A program made the translations under genes and the position numbers. A model generated the notes under the pieces. That model was not told the DNA's origin. It made no database searches and worked only from the letters and a program-made list of their open reading frames with translations. Below are positions 11,914 to 19,704 of a DNA stretch of 64,000 nucleotides, one piece after another (within the stretch, counting starts at the first letter, position 1; the number at the start of each line of letters is the position of its first letter). Origin of the DNA: Enoplolaimus lenunculus (lineage: Eukaryota > Nematoda > Enoplea > Enoplida > Thoracostomopsidae); contig JASANG010002746.1 of assembly GCA_030248215.1 (NCBI GenBank), forward strand, positions 62,001 through 126,000, given 5' to 3'.

Positions 11914-14900
11914 GAAGATGATGAAGATGATGCTGTTGTTGTCGGCTCTGCAGTTGTAGTTGAAACCGTCGTTAGAACAACTGAAAATGAATATCATTAG
12001 CTGTTTTTTGGATCTAAAGTTGCTCATCCCGATATAAAAGAGTCTAAATTAGGCCCGTAGCCAGCTCATCTAGCGAGCAGGGACTAAAAAATTATTTACA
12101 AAACGTATACAAGTGTTTTCATTGACTTGCGAGCAAGGTTAAAAATTTTCTAGCGGGGCCAAAATGTTTTCGACGGGGAAGTCAGTTCATCTGCCCCCCG
12201 CTTGCCTACGGGCACGGTCAAAATTAAAATACTCACCACTGCACCGCTCAAAGCAATAATCCCAACGCTTTGCAGGGTTCATCGTATAACACCATGCGCC
12301 GTATATTCCTCCTGACCCGTAATTGCGGCAAAAATTTGTCGATTGAAGTTTGAAATAGGAATAATGCGGTACATCAATCGACCATGGTTGACACGTAACA
12401 CCGTTCCACGTTGTGTTTTTTGTTCCTCCATAATCTTTGCTTTCTACACAACTTGGATCAGTGTCGTCAAAACAGTTGTTTGCAACATCATGACAAGGCC
12501 CTGTAATCAATAAATATGATTTGAAAACTGGCAAAAATAAACATATTTCGTACACAGTAAATTCCAATGAGTTAATTAATCAGCTGTCAGACAGAAAGTT
12601 AGTTATTTCTAAGTTAACCAACCGAAGACTTTAGTTCACTCTGAGTTTCGTCGATGCTTAATACTGTGAGTTGAGTTGATTGCGGGGAAATTGATGAATT
12701 AAATCAGAACAGGTTGAATCAATTCAAAATATTGAAGTTTCATAGTCCTAATTCAGACTGAATCATTTAACTCATTCTGAGTTAAAATCAACTCACTGGA
12801 ATTTACAGTGTAATAAAACTTACCAGTGCAATTTTTCAAAAACGCAGCGGTTTCACACGTTTTCACAAAGTGTATACTATATCAAAGCAGGTATTCGTTA
12901 ACTAAATACACGTTTTAAGCTGTAACAATTGCAACTTTCAGTAAATTTAACGCTTTTTTACCATTAACTTTGTTTTTAAGTTTAACACAAGTTTAAAAGT
13001 TAAACTTATTTTTGGTTTAAGTTAAACAAAATGCAGCCTAGAAATTATGTTTAATTTGAAAGTTCGTTAAGTTTAGCTTAAACTGAAAATATGTCTGATT
13101 TTATATGAGTATTAGCGTAAGGGTTGCGTTGTTATGTTTTTGTTCACTTGCGGTGTCGTCCGTCGCCTTGCGGTACCATACGCAAATTACTCACGTATGA
13201 TAACGTATGGTGACGGACGGTGACCGACAGCGCCGCACCGGTGACGGACTGTGACGGACGGCTCCTTAAAGGTGACGGACGATGACGGACGTGTAATGCA
13301 CGATGACGGACGGCGCCGGACGGCAAGTATAGCGCAAACGTAAACCTACCTGTTAGTTTAATTGATGTAAAAAGTTAATTTAATACTGCTGGTTTAGCTT
13401 AAGCTTAAATTATATTAGTTTAAATTTTAAGAGAGTACACTGTAAATTTCAGTGAATTAATTTAACACAGAATGAGTTGAATCAATCAGTCTGTGTTAGG
13501 ACTATCAGAACTCAAAATTTTGAGTCCATTCAATTCATTCTGGGTTCAAATTGAATCAACTCACCCAGAGTCAACTCAACTCAGAGTAAGATAGTGTTTA
13601 TTACCACTAACCTGATTGTCGTTTGACGCGACGTTGTAGGCTACCACTTGTTTGGCCTGTGTTAGTTTTTGCCTTAAATTTGTTCAAGTCTGCATTTCTT
13701 TTGTTGAATGATCGTTTGTTGGTTTGATTTAGCCGCTTTAAGCTTTGAATTAGTGGAATTTTAGATAGTGTGCTGTATTTGCTACGATTCCGTTTAGTTC
13801 GTCGCTGAGCAACAGTATTCAAACGATCGGCTATTTGATCAAACGCGATATTCTGTTAAATTAAACTTTGAAAACATTTAAACGGGTCAAATCCTAATAC
13901 TTCTCACGGTTTTAAATATAGTATTTAAGCAAATGGATCACAGGACGTTGATGGGTAATCAAGTGTAGTTTAATAATAAAATCAAGTGTAAACTTGACCC
14001 TTAAAATGGCCAATGTCAAGGGGCGTAATAGTAGATTAAGCGTATTCCTAAGCCTAAGCCTAAGCCTAAGCGTTGCAAAAATGTGTTCCTAAGATTAACC
14101 CTAAGCCTAAGCCTAAGCCTAAGCCTGAGCGTTGCAAAAATGTGTTCCTAAGATTAAGCCTAAGCCTAAGCCTAAGCCTAAGCAAAAAATATAATCTATA
14201 ATCTATACCTACTCTTGTATGGATTCACCAGAAACCTGGACGCCCCTTAAAGTAACATGGGCGCTTAAAATTTAGCATAGAATAACGAGATAAGCGTTGT
14301 TTTAGGACACGGTTTTGAAAATTGTCACTAAAAGGCAAACTGTTGTCCATACTTAATATACTCGCAAAGTAGCCAAAGGAGACCAGGGGGCTCAGTCCCA
14401 CTGGAAAAGTTTTGGCCCTACCTAAAAACTTTCAACCTTAATGTTAAATCATCAAAAACCCTTGTATACCCCTGTTAAAAAAACTGTTAGCCTTCTTAAC
14501 ACGGTGAGCTGGCTTCGGGATTACAAACGCATAAATGAGTTTAACACAGCCCCGTAGCTAGCTCACCTTGCTGGGGGGGTGGGGCTAAAAATTTACCAGG
14601 AAAGTCATACGATAGCCTTCGTTGGCTTACAAGCAAGGTTGAAAAGTTTCTAGAAATAACTTGTTCACGTGGGCTGAGAGCCTTCCTTGGCTACGGATCC
14701 GGTTTAGCAATTTGAAAACAATATGAAATTCAGAGATTCTAACGGCAAGGCGGTACAGATGCAAAAATTGGTTAACAACAGTTTCACTAACCAAAGCTGC
14801 AATTTTAGGCACAGTTCCTAGGGTTCGTTTTTTGTACGGATTAACGTTACACAGCGTGAGCGCAGGAAACGGAACCGGACTGTTCACAATCTGAAATCAT

Positions 14901-16457
14901 TAATGATTACGGCCAATGTTACTTTTAGGGCTGTAACAGTAGATTAAGGGTATTCAGAAGGCTAAAAGCCTAAGTCTAAGCGTTGCAAAGGTCGATTCCT
15001 AAGCTTAACGCTAAGCCTAAGCGTTGCAATAGTGTATTCCTAAGTCTAAACCTAAGCCTAAGCCTAAGCGTTGCAATAGTGTATACCTAAGTCTAAGCCT
15101 AAACCTACGCGTTGCAAAAGTGTATTCCTAAGTCTAAACCTAAGCCTAAGCGTTGCAAAAGTGTATTGCTACGCCTAAGGCTAAACCTAAGCAAAAAAAT
15201 GTAGCCTAGAATGTAAGCTTACTGTTTTACAGACCCACCAGAAACCGGGACGGCCCTACAAGTAATATGAGCCATTATGATTACGGTGAATACAACTTTG
15301 CATAACTCAAGTTCCGTTGAATAATAAAGTATGCGGCGAGTAGTTGAAAAAAAGTTAATTTAACAAAAAATAAATCGTTGTGAAATCTTTCTGCCCAAAA
15401 CATAATTAAATCCGAATACAAACGTACTGGATTTGTTTTCAAATTCAAGAATTTAAGTAAATTTTTTAAAGAAAATAGCAAAAATGTTCGACATCTAAAT
15501 TTTTTGACTTCGAAAACAATGACTTTGTAAATTTTTTAAAGGAAATAGCAAAAATGTTCGACATCTAAATTTTTTGACTTCGAAAACAATGACTTTGTAA
15601 AGATCAAAATGTTTGGATACACTGACCACGCATCGGCATACAGCCTAGTTTTAACGGTGATACGTGTAATGCGCAATACTATCCGGTGTTATATTCTTTA
15701 CAGTATGGTTTGTTTTGAAACTTTAAAGAGTTTTTGTAAACATAAAATCGAACGAATAGCATCAATGCAATGTAAAATACACAATTGTATTGAACGCAGA
15801 AGAAAAAATAAGGAGCGGCCAAAATTATACATAATTTTAATAAAAATTCATTCAAAAAAACTGCAAAAAATTACGCAAATCATAGCCTCACTGCTTCAAA
15901 ACAATACACTGAAAGTGATAAATTCTGTAACGACAATCTATTCTCGTGTCGGCGAAATTATACAACACAAACGTGGTAAGCTGAGAAAACCACAGTATTG
16001 AAAATTAAACAGCTAACCCATTACCCATTGTAGAACCATATTCTTCATACTACGGGCTTGTAGCCAGACAGCTGCCAGAGGGCGCTGAACCCTGTTGCCC
16101 TACTTGCAAAAATTTGTCTTCCCTAGAAAATTTTCAATCTTGCTTGTAGTTGTCACCGAAAAACTTTTGTACGCTTTTTCAAACAAATTTCAACCCAGAA
16201 AAGTGAGCTGGCTACGGCCCTGTCAAAATTTACAATGGTAAGCTGGTTATAAATATGGCGTCTGTTATTACCATTATTTGAATTTGTGTCGGTTTGTCCA
16301 AAAAACGTTGAAGTACTTTAACCATAAACCCAATACAGATAACGGTACACAGCATTGTAATGACTGTCCAAAATTTCGTACCAAAGGCATTCCGATACGA
16401 TTGTGAAGTGGTTCCATGTACGCTTTTGGTCGACGGTTTTGATTGGTTAATTCTCAT
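1021..16457 (-). CDS. DEG/ENaC-family cation channel with Kringle, mucin-like and EGF-like insertion (10 exons, 3' end off window)
   Basis: Amiloride-sensitive sodium channel (ASC) family; members form trimeric plasma-membrane Na+ channels with two TM helices and a large ectodomain. Exons in transcription order: 16457-16272, 14890-14792, 13852-13612, 12500-12237, 11980-11555, 8817-8720, 5217-5033, 4349-4255, 2774-2614, 1119-1021. All borders are GT-AG and all phases join, giving about 618 residues. Family landmarks in order are the cytoplasmic HG gating motif and TM1, FPALTLCNVNPY, GFSQNEMIKNC with FSGQNC, MYGSCYIFN, the GLRIRFN strand region, and a NKCADS...YFYSDNYTVE segment. The rest of the cysteine-rich palm/thumb and TM2 must lie left of position 1021. 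Inserted after FPALTLCNVNPY are a basic linker with RRVKR, a Kringle, a Thr-rich stretch and a short EGF-like module. The family assignment is very secure; physiological ligand and gating are unknown. Confidence 0.9.
1422..1686 (+). repeat. tRNA-Gly-like SINE, copy 1
   Basis: Shares its whole length with 5251-5516 and 46995-47248. A tRNA-like block (atagttcagtggtgatcgtg, then CCTCCCACCC in anticodon position, then GGGGTTCGAATC) begins about 145 bp into the element. The 3' tail reads aaatattcatgtgagAAAGGGTTAA. The CCC anticodon-like triplet suggests a tRNA-Gly origin. No intact tRNA can be folded, so this is a retroposon and not a gene. Confidence 0.65.
1790..1932. repeat. Family K GC-rich MITE, copy 1
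   Basis: Ends read AGGGTTGTGCTATACTTGCC and its inverse (gagtaaagtatagctcaacc). The core is GC-rich with NGCCGTC-type motifs. Related copies are near 6410, 9715, 13100 and 21325. Confidence 0.55.
2428..2597. repeat. Family B MITE with TTAGGC core, copy 1
   Basis: Left end ggcccaagtaaagatcaggg followed by CGGAACGTTTTTCTGCGGGA; right end GGCCCCGTTCTATAAGATTGG. The middle has repeated TTAGG(C/T/A) hexamers. Other copies are near 8495, 10072, 28405 and 62934. Confidence 0.6.
2614..2774 (-). CDS. DEG/ENaC exon 9: GLRIRFN ectodomain exon
   Basis: Phase 1 in, phase 0 out. Encodes GLRIRFNTGANSYLAGIE, then a G-x-R-x-x-V-x-x-P-G-x-E-x-F-I-x-x-R-G-x-x-V segment, the conserved beta strands and loop before the second half of the ectodomain. 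Acceptor ACATTTCAG, donor TAT|GTAAGT. Confidence 0.88.
2936..3645. repeat. AT-rich family H-like element, large
   Basis: Begins CACACAAAATATATAAG and ends tttgttttgtgtgt. It is filled with short repeats of a GTCTTATATTTCAGACAAAT motif in both orientations. It looks like an expanded relative of family H. No coding sequence is seen. Confidence 0.5.
3905..4072. repeat. Family F element, copy 1
   Basis: Degenerate copy of a short element with CCCGTAGCCAGCTCACC-type ends and internal AAAAATTTT / CAAGCATTG motifs. It ends in GGCTAGCTGGCTACGGGCC. Other copies are near 9225, 12052, 14340, 14551, 16046, 17327, 20690, 27430, 52830, 53738 and 58775. Confidence 0.55.
4255..4349 (-). CDS. DEG/ENaC exon 8: MYGSCYIFN exon
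   Basis: Phase 2 in, phase 1 out, 95 bp. Encodes QRLQHNMYGSCYIFNEDM, matching the family's G-x-C-Y-x-F-N signature, then WRAGYEQ leading into the next exon. Acceptor ATGTTACAG, donor CAAG|GTATGT. It is too short to stand out as an ORF and was found by phase and motif. Confidence 0.87.
4710..4978. repeat. Family G MITE, copy 1
   Basis: Contains CCAGCACGCGTTAC, a TTTATTTAGAGGGGG block, ACCGGTGCGAACCATGGCAC, and an inverted counterpart ending GGGTTGCACACGTTTGTG. Shared with 30345-31000 and 55640-55915. Confidence 0.6.
5033..5217 (-). CDS. DEG/ENaC exon 7: GFSQNEMIKNC exon
   Basis: Phase 0 in, phase 2 out. Encodes a helix-like stretch, then SMGFSQNEMIKNCQFSGQNC, the classic family motif (equivalent to G-x-x-x-E-D-M-x-x-x-C-x-F-x-G-x-x-C). 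Acceptor GGTTTCAG, donor TG|GTATGT. The exon abuts family G and SINE copies on both sides. Confidence 0.88.
5251..5516 (+). repeat. tRNA-Gly-like SINE, copy 2
   Basis: Full-length match to the copies at 1422 and 46995. The tRNA-like part includes CTATAGCTCAGTGGTCATCG and CCTCCCACCCGTGAGA. It lies in the intron upstream of channel exon 7, in the opposite orientation to the gene. Confidence 0.7.
6408..6525. repeat. Family K GC-rich MITE, copy 2
   Basis: Starts AGGTTGTGCTATAGTTGTCG and contains CCGTCTGTCACCATACGG, then the inverted GTGACGGACGGCGCGGACG. Confidence 0.5.
7256..8321. repeat. Family C (Tc1/mariner-like) MITE, copy 1, split by a family D element
   Basis: Ends CTGTAGTGAC and GGTCACTACAG flanked by TA on both sides, as expected for Tc1/mariner-type insertion. 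The outer halves match the simple copies at 17759, 24365 and 31290. The middle 7428-8048 is a nested hAT-like insertion. No transposase ORF remains. Confidence 0.75.
7428..8048. mobile_element. Family D (hAT-like) non-autonomous element nested in family C
   Basis: Ends CAGTGGCGGATCCAGG and TGGATCCGCCATTG. Just inside the right end is a GGGGGGGCACGGCCGGGGTG block shared with the copy at 58015. No transposase is encoded. Confidence 0.7.
8495..8690. repeat. Family B MITE, copy 2
   Basis: CATGGGCGAAACGTTTTTCTG at the left, an AAGCTTTAGACTttatttg core with TTAGGC-like hexamers, and TTCCGCCCCTTGTTTGAACATGG at the right. It ends about 30 bp from channel exon 6. Confidence 0.6.
8720..8817 (-). CDS. 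DEG/ENaC exon 6: short EGF-like module
   Basis: Phase 1 in, phase 0 out, 98 bp. Encodes DINECASNPCSNG, then GLCVESIEGYICLTPSE. It looks like the first four cysteines of a calcium-binding EGF domain, including the D-I-N-E-C start; the usual fifth and sixth cysteines are absent (T replaces C after YICL). Acceptor GGTTTAAG, donor GAA|GTATAT. Confidence 0.75.
9030..9181. repeat. Family E MITE, copy 1
   Basis: Contains repeated ACTCAGAAATAG / TCTGAATTGATTATAATCAA motifs and ends GGGAATTTACAGTG. Other copies are near 12552, 13436, 25806, 26918, 28121, 45594, 51433, 52199, 62536 and 63367. Confidence 0.55.
9225..9425. repeat. Family F element, copy 2
   Basis: Contains the cCCCCCTAGAAAATTTTCTA and ACTTGCAAGTAGTCATCGAA motifs and ends TGGCCACAGGCC. 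Confidence 0.5.
9452..9614. repeat. Family J MITE, copy 1 (diverged)
   Basis: Starts TTTATTCACACGTGAAAGTTT and ends TTCGCACCTGTGAATGC, an inverted pair. The middle has GCAGCTGCAAATTTTATTC. Longer copies are at 50386, 51010 and 54912. Confidence 0.55.
10021..10375. repeat. Family A MITE, copy 2, with a nested family B element
   Basis: Ends GCATGTTACTTTAAGGGACG and CTCAAAGTAACATTGGCCC. Near 10258-10325 it holds about nine TTAGGC hexamers. A family B element (about 10072-10216, ends GGCCCATGTATAGAACAGGG and its inverse) is inserted in its left half, so family B was active after this family A insertion. Confidence 0.75.
10946..11221. repeat. Tandem duplication, unit about 139 bp
   Basis: Two consecutive, almost identical copies starting ACCCAGCCAATATATACAGAA, at about 10946 and 11085. 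The right part of each unit (ACAGAACGTTTTTCAGCGGA) is the start of a family B element, which continues after the second copy to about 11324 and ends CTCTATTCATTGGCCC. Confidence 0.8.
11555..11980 (-). CDS. DEG/ENaC exon 5: Thr-rich mucin-like stretch
   Basis: Phase 1 in, phase 1 out, 142 residues. Begins VLTTVSTTTAEPTTTASSS, then a long poly-Thr run with occasional TPPT and K, then PEPTASRPSTE...EPDTTES. Read in this frame the (ACA)n microsatellite gives poly-Thr with Pro, an O-glycosylated stalk composition, and the flanking non-repeat codons stay open. Acceptor ATTTTCAG, donor CAG|GTAAAC. The repeat length may vary between individuals. Confidence 0.8.
12052..12215. repeat. Family F element, copy 3
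   Basis: GGCCCGTAGCCAGCTCATC at the left and CTTGCCTACGGGCACGG at the right, with GCGAGCAAGGTTAAAAATTTT inside. It ends about 20 bp beyond the donor of the Kringle exon. Confidence 0.65.
12237..12500 (-). CDS. DEG/ENaC exon 4: Kringle domain
   Basis: A single symmetric phase 1-1 exon of 264 bp encoding a full Kringle. It reads CVESKDYGGTKNTTWNGVTC, QPW, later NFCRNYGSGGIYGAWCYT, and RWDYCFERC. The Kringle hallmarks are present: C...Y.G, the TxxGxxCQxW core, FCRN, GAWCYT and the final CxxxC. Kringles are protein-interaction modules of extracellular proteins. The 1-1 phase is the usual shape of a shuffled extracellular module. Acceptor GATTACAG, donor AGTG|GTGAGT. Confidence 0.93.
12552..12811. 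repeat. Family E MITE, copy 2
   Basis: Starts ACAGTAAATTCCAATGAG, ends CACTGGAATTTACAGTG, and has internal GAGTTAA/TTAACTC repeats. It begins about 50 bp upstream of the Kringle exon acceptor. Confidence 0.7.
13100..13345. repeat. Family K GC-rich MITE, copy 3 (best preserved)
   Basis: Very rich in (GTGACGGACG)n on the right and CCGTCCGTC on the left, ending CCGGACGGCAAGTATAGCGC. The open reading frames across it come from this repeat. Confidence 0.6.
13436..13602. repeat. Family E MITE, copy 3
   Basis: Starts ACACTGTAAATTTCAGTGA, continues with GAGTTGAATCAATC and CTGAGTTAGG-like motifs, and stops about 10 bp before the donor end of channel exon 3. Confidence 0.6.
13612..13852 (-). CDS. DEG/ENaC exon 3: basic linker ending in a furin-like site
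   Basis: Phase 0 in, phase 1 out, 80 codons. Encodes NIAFDQIADRLNTVAQ followed by an Arg/Lys/Asn-rich stretch and SGSLQRRVKRQS. RRVKR fits R-x-K/R-R, the proprotein convertase consensus, and lies directly before the Kringle exon. In vertebrate ENaC alpha and gamma, furin sites also lie in the finger region just after the equivalent N-terminal segment. Cleavage here is inference. Confidence 0.82.
14008..14263. repeat. Family A MITE, copy 3
   Basis: About a dozen CCTAAG hexamers in blocks separated by GTTGCAAAAATGTGTTCC spacers. The right end is CCCCTTAAAGTAACATGGGC. Confidence 0.75.
14340..14700. repeat. Two family F elements (about 14340-14520 and 14551-14700), opposite orientations
   Basis: The left copy holds GGGGGCTCAGTCCCACTGG, AGAAAACTTTCAACCTT-like and TTCTTAACACGGTGAGCTGG motifs. 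The right copy begins CCCGTAGCTAGCTCACCTTGC and ends TTGGCTACGGATCCGG. Confidence 0.55.
14792..14890 (-). CDS. DEG/ENaC exon 2: FPALTLCNVNPY exon
   Basis: Phase 0 to phase 0, 33 codons. Encodes IVNSPVPFPALTLCNVNPYK, the family motif FPAVTxCNxNP just after TM1, then KRTLGTVPKIAAL. Acceptor GATTTCAG, donor TTG|GTTAGT. The reading frame stays open past the donor, but phase and homology end the exon here. Confidence 0.9.
14911..15273. repeat. Family A MITE, copy 4 (long)
   Basis: Five or so internal units of a GTTGCAAAAGTGTATTCCTA spacer plus CTAAGCCTAAGC hexamers. The right end is diverged (GGCCCTACAAGTAATATGAG). It starts about 20 bp upstream of channel exon 2. Confidence 0.7.
15452..15603 (+). 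repeat. Tandem duplication, unit about 75 bp
   Basis: The block AAATTTTTTAAAG(A/G)AAATAGC...CAATGACTTTGTAA occurs twice in direct succession, at about 15457 and 15528. Confidence 0.7.
15609..16001 (+). CDS. Unassigned 130-codon ORF in channel intron 1
   Basis: An ATG-started ORF on the strand opposite the channel. It gives a basic, Lys/Ile-rich, cysteine-containing protein (MFGYTDHASAYSLVL..., CKHKIERIASMQCKIHNCIE, RRRKNKERPK). There is no domain I recognise and no clear signal peptide. It could be a nested small gene, an unrecognised exon or a chance AT-rich ORF; codon use does not settle this by eye. Confidence 0.2.
   Translation: MFGYTDHASAYSLVLTVIRVMRNTIRCYILYSMVCFETLKSFCKHKIERIASMQCKIHNCIERRRKNKERPKLYIILIKIHSKKLQKITQIIASLLQNNTLKVINSVTTIYSRVGEIIQHKRGKLRKPQY
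16046..16222. repeat. Family F element, copy 6
   Basis: ACGGGCTTGTAGCCAGAC at the left and GTGAGCTGGCTACGGCCC at the right, with CTAGAAAATTTTCAATCTTG inside. Confidence 0.6.
16272..16457 (-). CDS. DEG/ENaC exon 1: cytoplasmic HG motif and TM1
   Basis: ATG at 16457; 62 codons, ending in phase 0 at ATG|GTAATA. The short N terminus carries STKSVHGTTSQSYRNAFGTK, including the His-Gly motif important for gating in this family. Next come a hydrophobic TM1 (FWTVITMLCTVICIGFMV) and KVLQRFLDKPTQIQIM. The length before TM1 is typical of short-N-terminus members. A further upstream in-frame exon cannot be excluded. Confidence 0.82.
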
Positions 16458-16564
16458 GCTATTAACATTAATATTTTAATCATATTTCACACATGGCACA
16501 TGAATAATGCTTCTAAACGCACTACATCCATTTTGTTAGTGACGGGTCAGAAACGCCTAACATG

Positions 16565-16740
16565 TTTTCCATCATATAGTGTTTTCGGTGGCAACATAAA
16601 ATTTTTCATTATGAACGATGCACATTACAAGCTTGTGATGACAAATTGACCCGTGTTAACCTTACCTTATAGTGTTTTCGGTGGCAAAATAAAATTTTTA
16701 TTGCGAACGATGCATTACAATACAAACTTGTGATTACAGC
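16565..16740 (+). repeat. Partial tandem duplication, unit about 96 bp
   Basis: TATAGTGTTTTCGGTGGCAA(A/C)ATAAAATTTTT...ACGATGCA..TTACAA..CTTGTGAT occurs at about 16576 and 16672 in direct orientation. Confidence 0.6.
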
Positions 16741-16990
16741 CTAAAACTTTCCTCGACCAGCTTTGTTCTGATTCTAGCTACGTGTGTTGCCCGTAACATT
16801 TACAACATAAAACGTGAGCATGAAAGGCAGCCAGCGCAAAAATTAATCAAAGATAATTATTGACTAAGGTTTGTTTTCTAAATAAAGTTTAGAAAAAAAA
16901 CTAAAACTTAAATATTGTGCTTTAGCAGGCAACTTAGTGATACATCAAACCTAAAACAGGTTTAAAAGCTAAAATAGTTACCAAATGAAC

Positions 16991-17183
16991 GGTCCATGTT
17001 ACTTTACGGGGCATCCAGGTTTCTGATGGGTCTATAAAAGAGTAGGTTTAGTTTCTAGAGTACATTTTTTTGCATAGGCTTAGGCTTAGGCTTAGGCTTA
17101 GAAACACGCTTTTGCAACGCTTAGGCTTAGGCTTGGGCTTAGGAATACGCTTAATCGACTGTTACGCCCTTTAAAGTAACATA
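16991..17183. repeat. Family A MITE, copy 5
   Basis: Ends GGTCCATGTTACTTTACGGG and CCCTTTAAAGTAACAT; at least seven TTAGGC hexamers inside. Confidence 0.75.
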
Positions 17184-17326
17184 AATGAACGGTGTTGTTC
17201 ACTGTGAAATCTGACAGTTTTGTAACCGAAACTTTTGTATTTCAACGGAAACACAATTTGTTTAATTACAATTTAAAGCCAATCATCTAAGCAGTTTTCA
17301 ATGCCAAACTTAATACAGTCAATACA

Positions 17327-17495
17327 GGCCCGTAACCAAGGGGGGGCGGGGGGTGGCTCAGCTCCCCCCTGGAAATATTTCGCGCCCCCCCTAGAACATC
17401 TTCAACCTTGCTTGTAAGTCAGTGAAAAACTCTAAATGCCCCTCTTGAAAATTTTTTAGCCCCCCTAGCAAGGTGAGCTGGCTACGAGCCTGAGT
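17327..17495. repeat. Family F element, copy 7
   Basis: CAGGCCCGTAGCCAAGGGGG at the left and GAGCTGGCTACGAGCCTG at the right: clear inverted termini of the CAGGCCCGTAGCCA type. Confidence 0.7.
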
Positions 17496-17758
17496 CAAGA
17501 ATCGGAAGACGTTTAATGTGCGGTTATGAGGGTCGAGCGAAAAGCTGGTGTGTGTATATAAGTACTTATACAACACAGAGCGTAAACCACTAAAAAGGGT
17601 GCTTGGACATCATCGTTTTGACTGCCTTGATTATTAAATTTTTGTTTTATTTTGTAATTAAAATAAAAAAGGAAAAAAACTATAATGAAAAACTATTCAC
17701 ATTAACATACAATGGTGACTATGAAGGCAATGGATGGGCCATAAAAAGGCCATTAATA

Positions 17759-18202
17759 CTGTAGTGACCCGAATAAGAGGGGGGTAATAAGAAGGTTCCA
17801 ATTTTGAGTCCCAATCAATAGGAGTCCGTATCCTTAATCAGAGTCCGTAAGCGGATAGTGTCCCTAACACTAATTAGAGTCCATAAATGTCAATTATCCT
17901 TAATTGTAGTGTGTTAATGACTCCATGATCAAATAAGGTTGAGTTCAAAACTTTAAAGCGTACTTAAATTTTGAAGGTACATACCTATAAGTATAACCTT
18001 GCATAATCGCTCAAGTTTGTGATTCAAGACTAATAACCGTTTAACTTAACGGATAGTTGCAACACTGGATATATATCAGTAACGAAGGGCAGAGAAAGGT
18101 GGGTTAAAATAAATAACAGTCCGTAACCAAACAACAGGGTGGTACCCTTTGGAAAGGTCAAATAAATACCAGTCCCCCCCTTTCTTATTCGTGTCGCTAC
18201 AG
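17759..18202. repeat. Family C (Tc1/mariner-like) MITE, copy 2
   Basis: CTGTAGTGACCCGAATAAG at the left and CTTATTCGTGTCGCTACAG at the right, with TA on each side. There is no ORF of a transposase. Confidence 0.8.
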
Positions 18203-18320
18203 TACCACCCTTTAAGAAATTTATTCAAAAAATCAACCGAATAGAGACACTTGTAAAACACAGCTCCGATTACTGCCATTAACTATTGAATCCGATAGCG
18301 AGATCCAAGACTGCGCAATT

Positions 18321-18711
18321 CTATCTGAGAAAAACAAATTTACAAGTATCAGTGTGTGTGCTTTTTCTACTTGCAGCTTTTAACGGAGTTCCTGAATCTT
18401 CGGTAAAACTTGAAAAAGTACACGGATCAATTTCACTGTGACCACTTATAATTTTATTTGTTACAATCAAAGTGCAATCTTCTGAGCTGTAAACTTTGTA
18501 AAGCCTAAATTTTAAGGTACTCGCCGTTATAAGTATGACCCACGACAGACCAGATAGTCTTGTAGTAAACAGCCTTTGAACCATTTCCAAAAATTTTTAT
18601 ATCTATCTCTAGATAAGGATTCCATGCTTGTGAACAGTATTCTAACCAGGGTATGATGGCTAGAGTTATAGATTCGCAATAACGTAGACCGGCTGGAATG
18701 TGTAAAGTGCG
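18321..18711 (-). CDS. Possible terminal exon(s) of an unidentified secreted protein
   Basis: A 63-codon stretch 18711-18521, after acceptor TTACTTTAG, reads RTLHIPAGLRYCESITLAII, PWLEYCSQAWNP, and GNGSKAVYYKTIW. A second frame, 18486-18321, reads SEDCTLIVTNKIISG, CTFSSFTEDSGTPLKAAS, and ends CKFVFLR plus stop. They join in phase only through a 34-nt GT-AG intron, very short beside the other introns here. The alternative is a frameshifted, decaying gene. Regularly spaced cysteines and Asn-x-Ser/Thr sites suggest an extracellular protein. No family recognised; 5' exons not found. Confidence 0.3.
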
Positions 18712-19704
18712 CTAAAGTAAGAAATGAACCATATGCAAAGTTTTTGTAGAAACAGCGAATATATGTTGGCAAACTTTTGAGATCATTTAGAAATTATGAT
18801 CGCCAAATCACGAATACTCACTAAACTTACTTGAATTAAGCTTTAGCTTATATTAAGCAGTATTAAACTAACTTTTAGAATAACTGAACTAACGGGTAGG
18901 TTTGCGCTTAAACTAAATTTACAATCTTACATAATTTTAGTTTAAGCTCAACTTATTGAACTCTTTGATACGCATCATTTCTTGGGCTGCACTTGTTACT
19001 TAAACTAAAATTAAACTTTACTTAAACTCGTGTTAAACTTCAAAATTATGTTAGTTTAAGCCAATTCTAGTTTAGTTAGCCCGTCTTGTCCAGCTATTTG
19101 AGTTTTACTTAAACTAATATTCAAGTTTAGTTCAGCTATAATTTAAGTTTAAGTTTTAACAGAGTACAGTCTGCGTTCAATTGATTTTCACCACTTGATT
19201 GAGTATGTTCTTCTAGGATACCAATGACCTATACATATGTAATACAGAACATTAATTTTCAACTTGATTAAGCTTATTTTGATTAGCCGACATTATACAA
19301 ATTCATCCAAATTTAGCGATGCAAACTCAGCATCGTTCACATTCGAAAAAATAAATGACATGTTTTCGCATCGTCAGCAAAAAGTTTGACATCAGAAAGA
19401 TTCACATTTCTTTCTAAATCATAAAGCATACTAAAAAGCAATGATCTAGACGAACGCTTCCTCGAGGAACATTGGACAAACCTGATGAGGTTTGTGAATA
19501 TTTTGGTCGTCTATGACAACAAACAACAATTTTCTATTATGTCGGGGTAGCTCAATGATACAGGAATCAGGCAAAACAAGCACACATGCCGACCGTGTAG
19601 ACTGTTATCATCACACCATTCAACTGTGAAATTCTTCAAGATATTGCCAAGAAAAACATTGACCGTTTCGATGAAGAAAGTCTACTTTCTGTAACAGAAA
19701 ATAA

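Noticed and set aside
11647-12000. Plus-strand poly-Val ORF and minus-strand poly-Asn ORF over the GTT repeat
   Set aside because: Both are other-frame readings of the microsatellite; splice phase supports only the minus-strand poly-Thr frame.
13144-13326. Minus-strand ORF with repeated RHR/VTV residues
   Set aside because: Product of the GACGGACGG repeat of a family K MITE.
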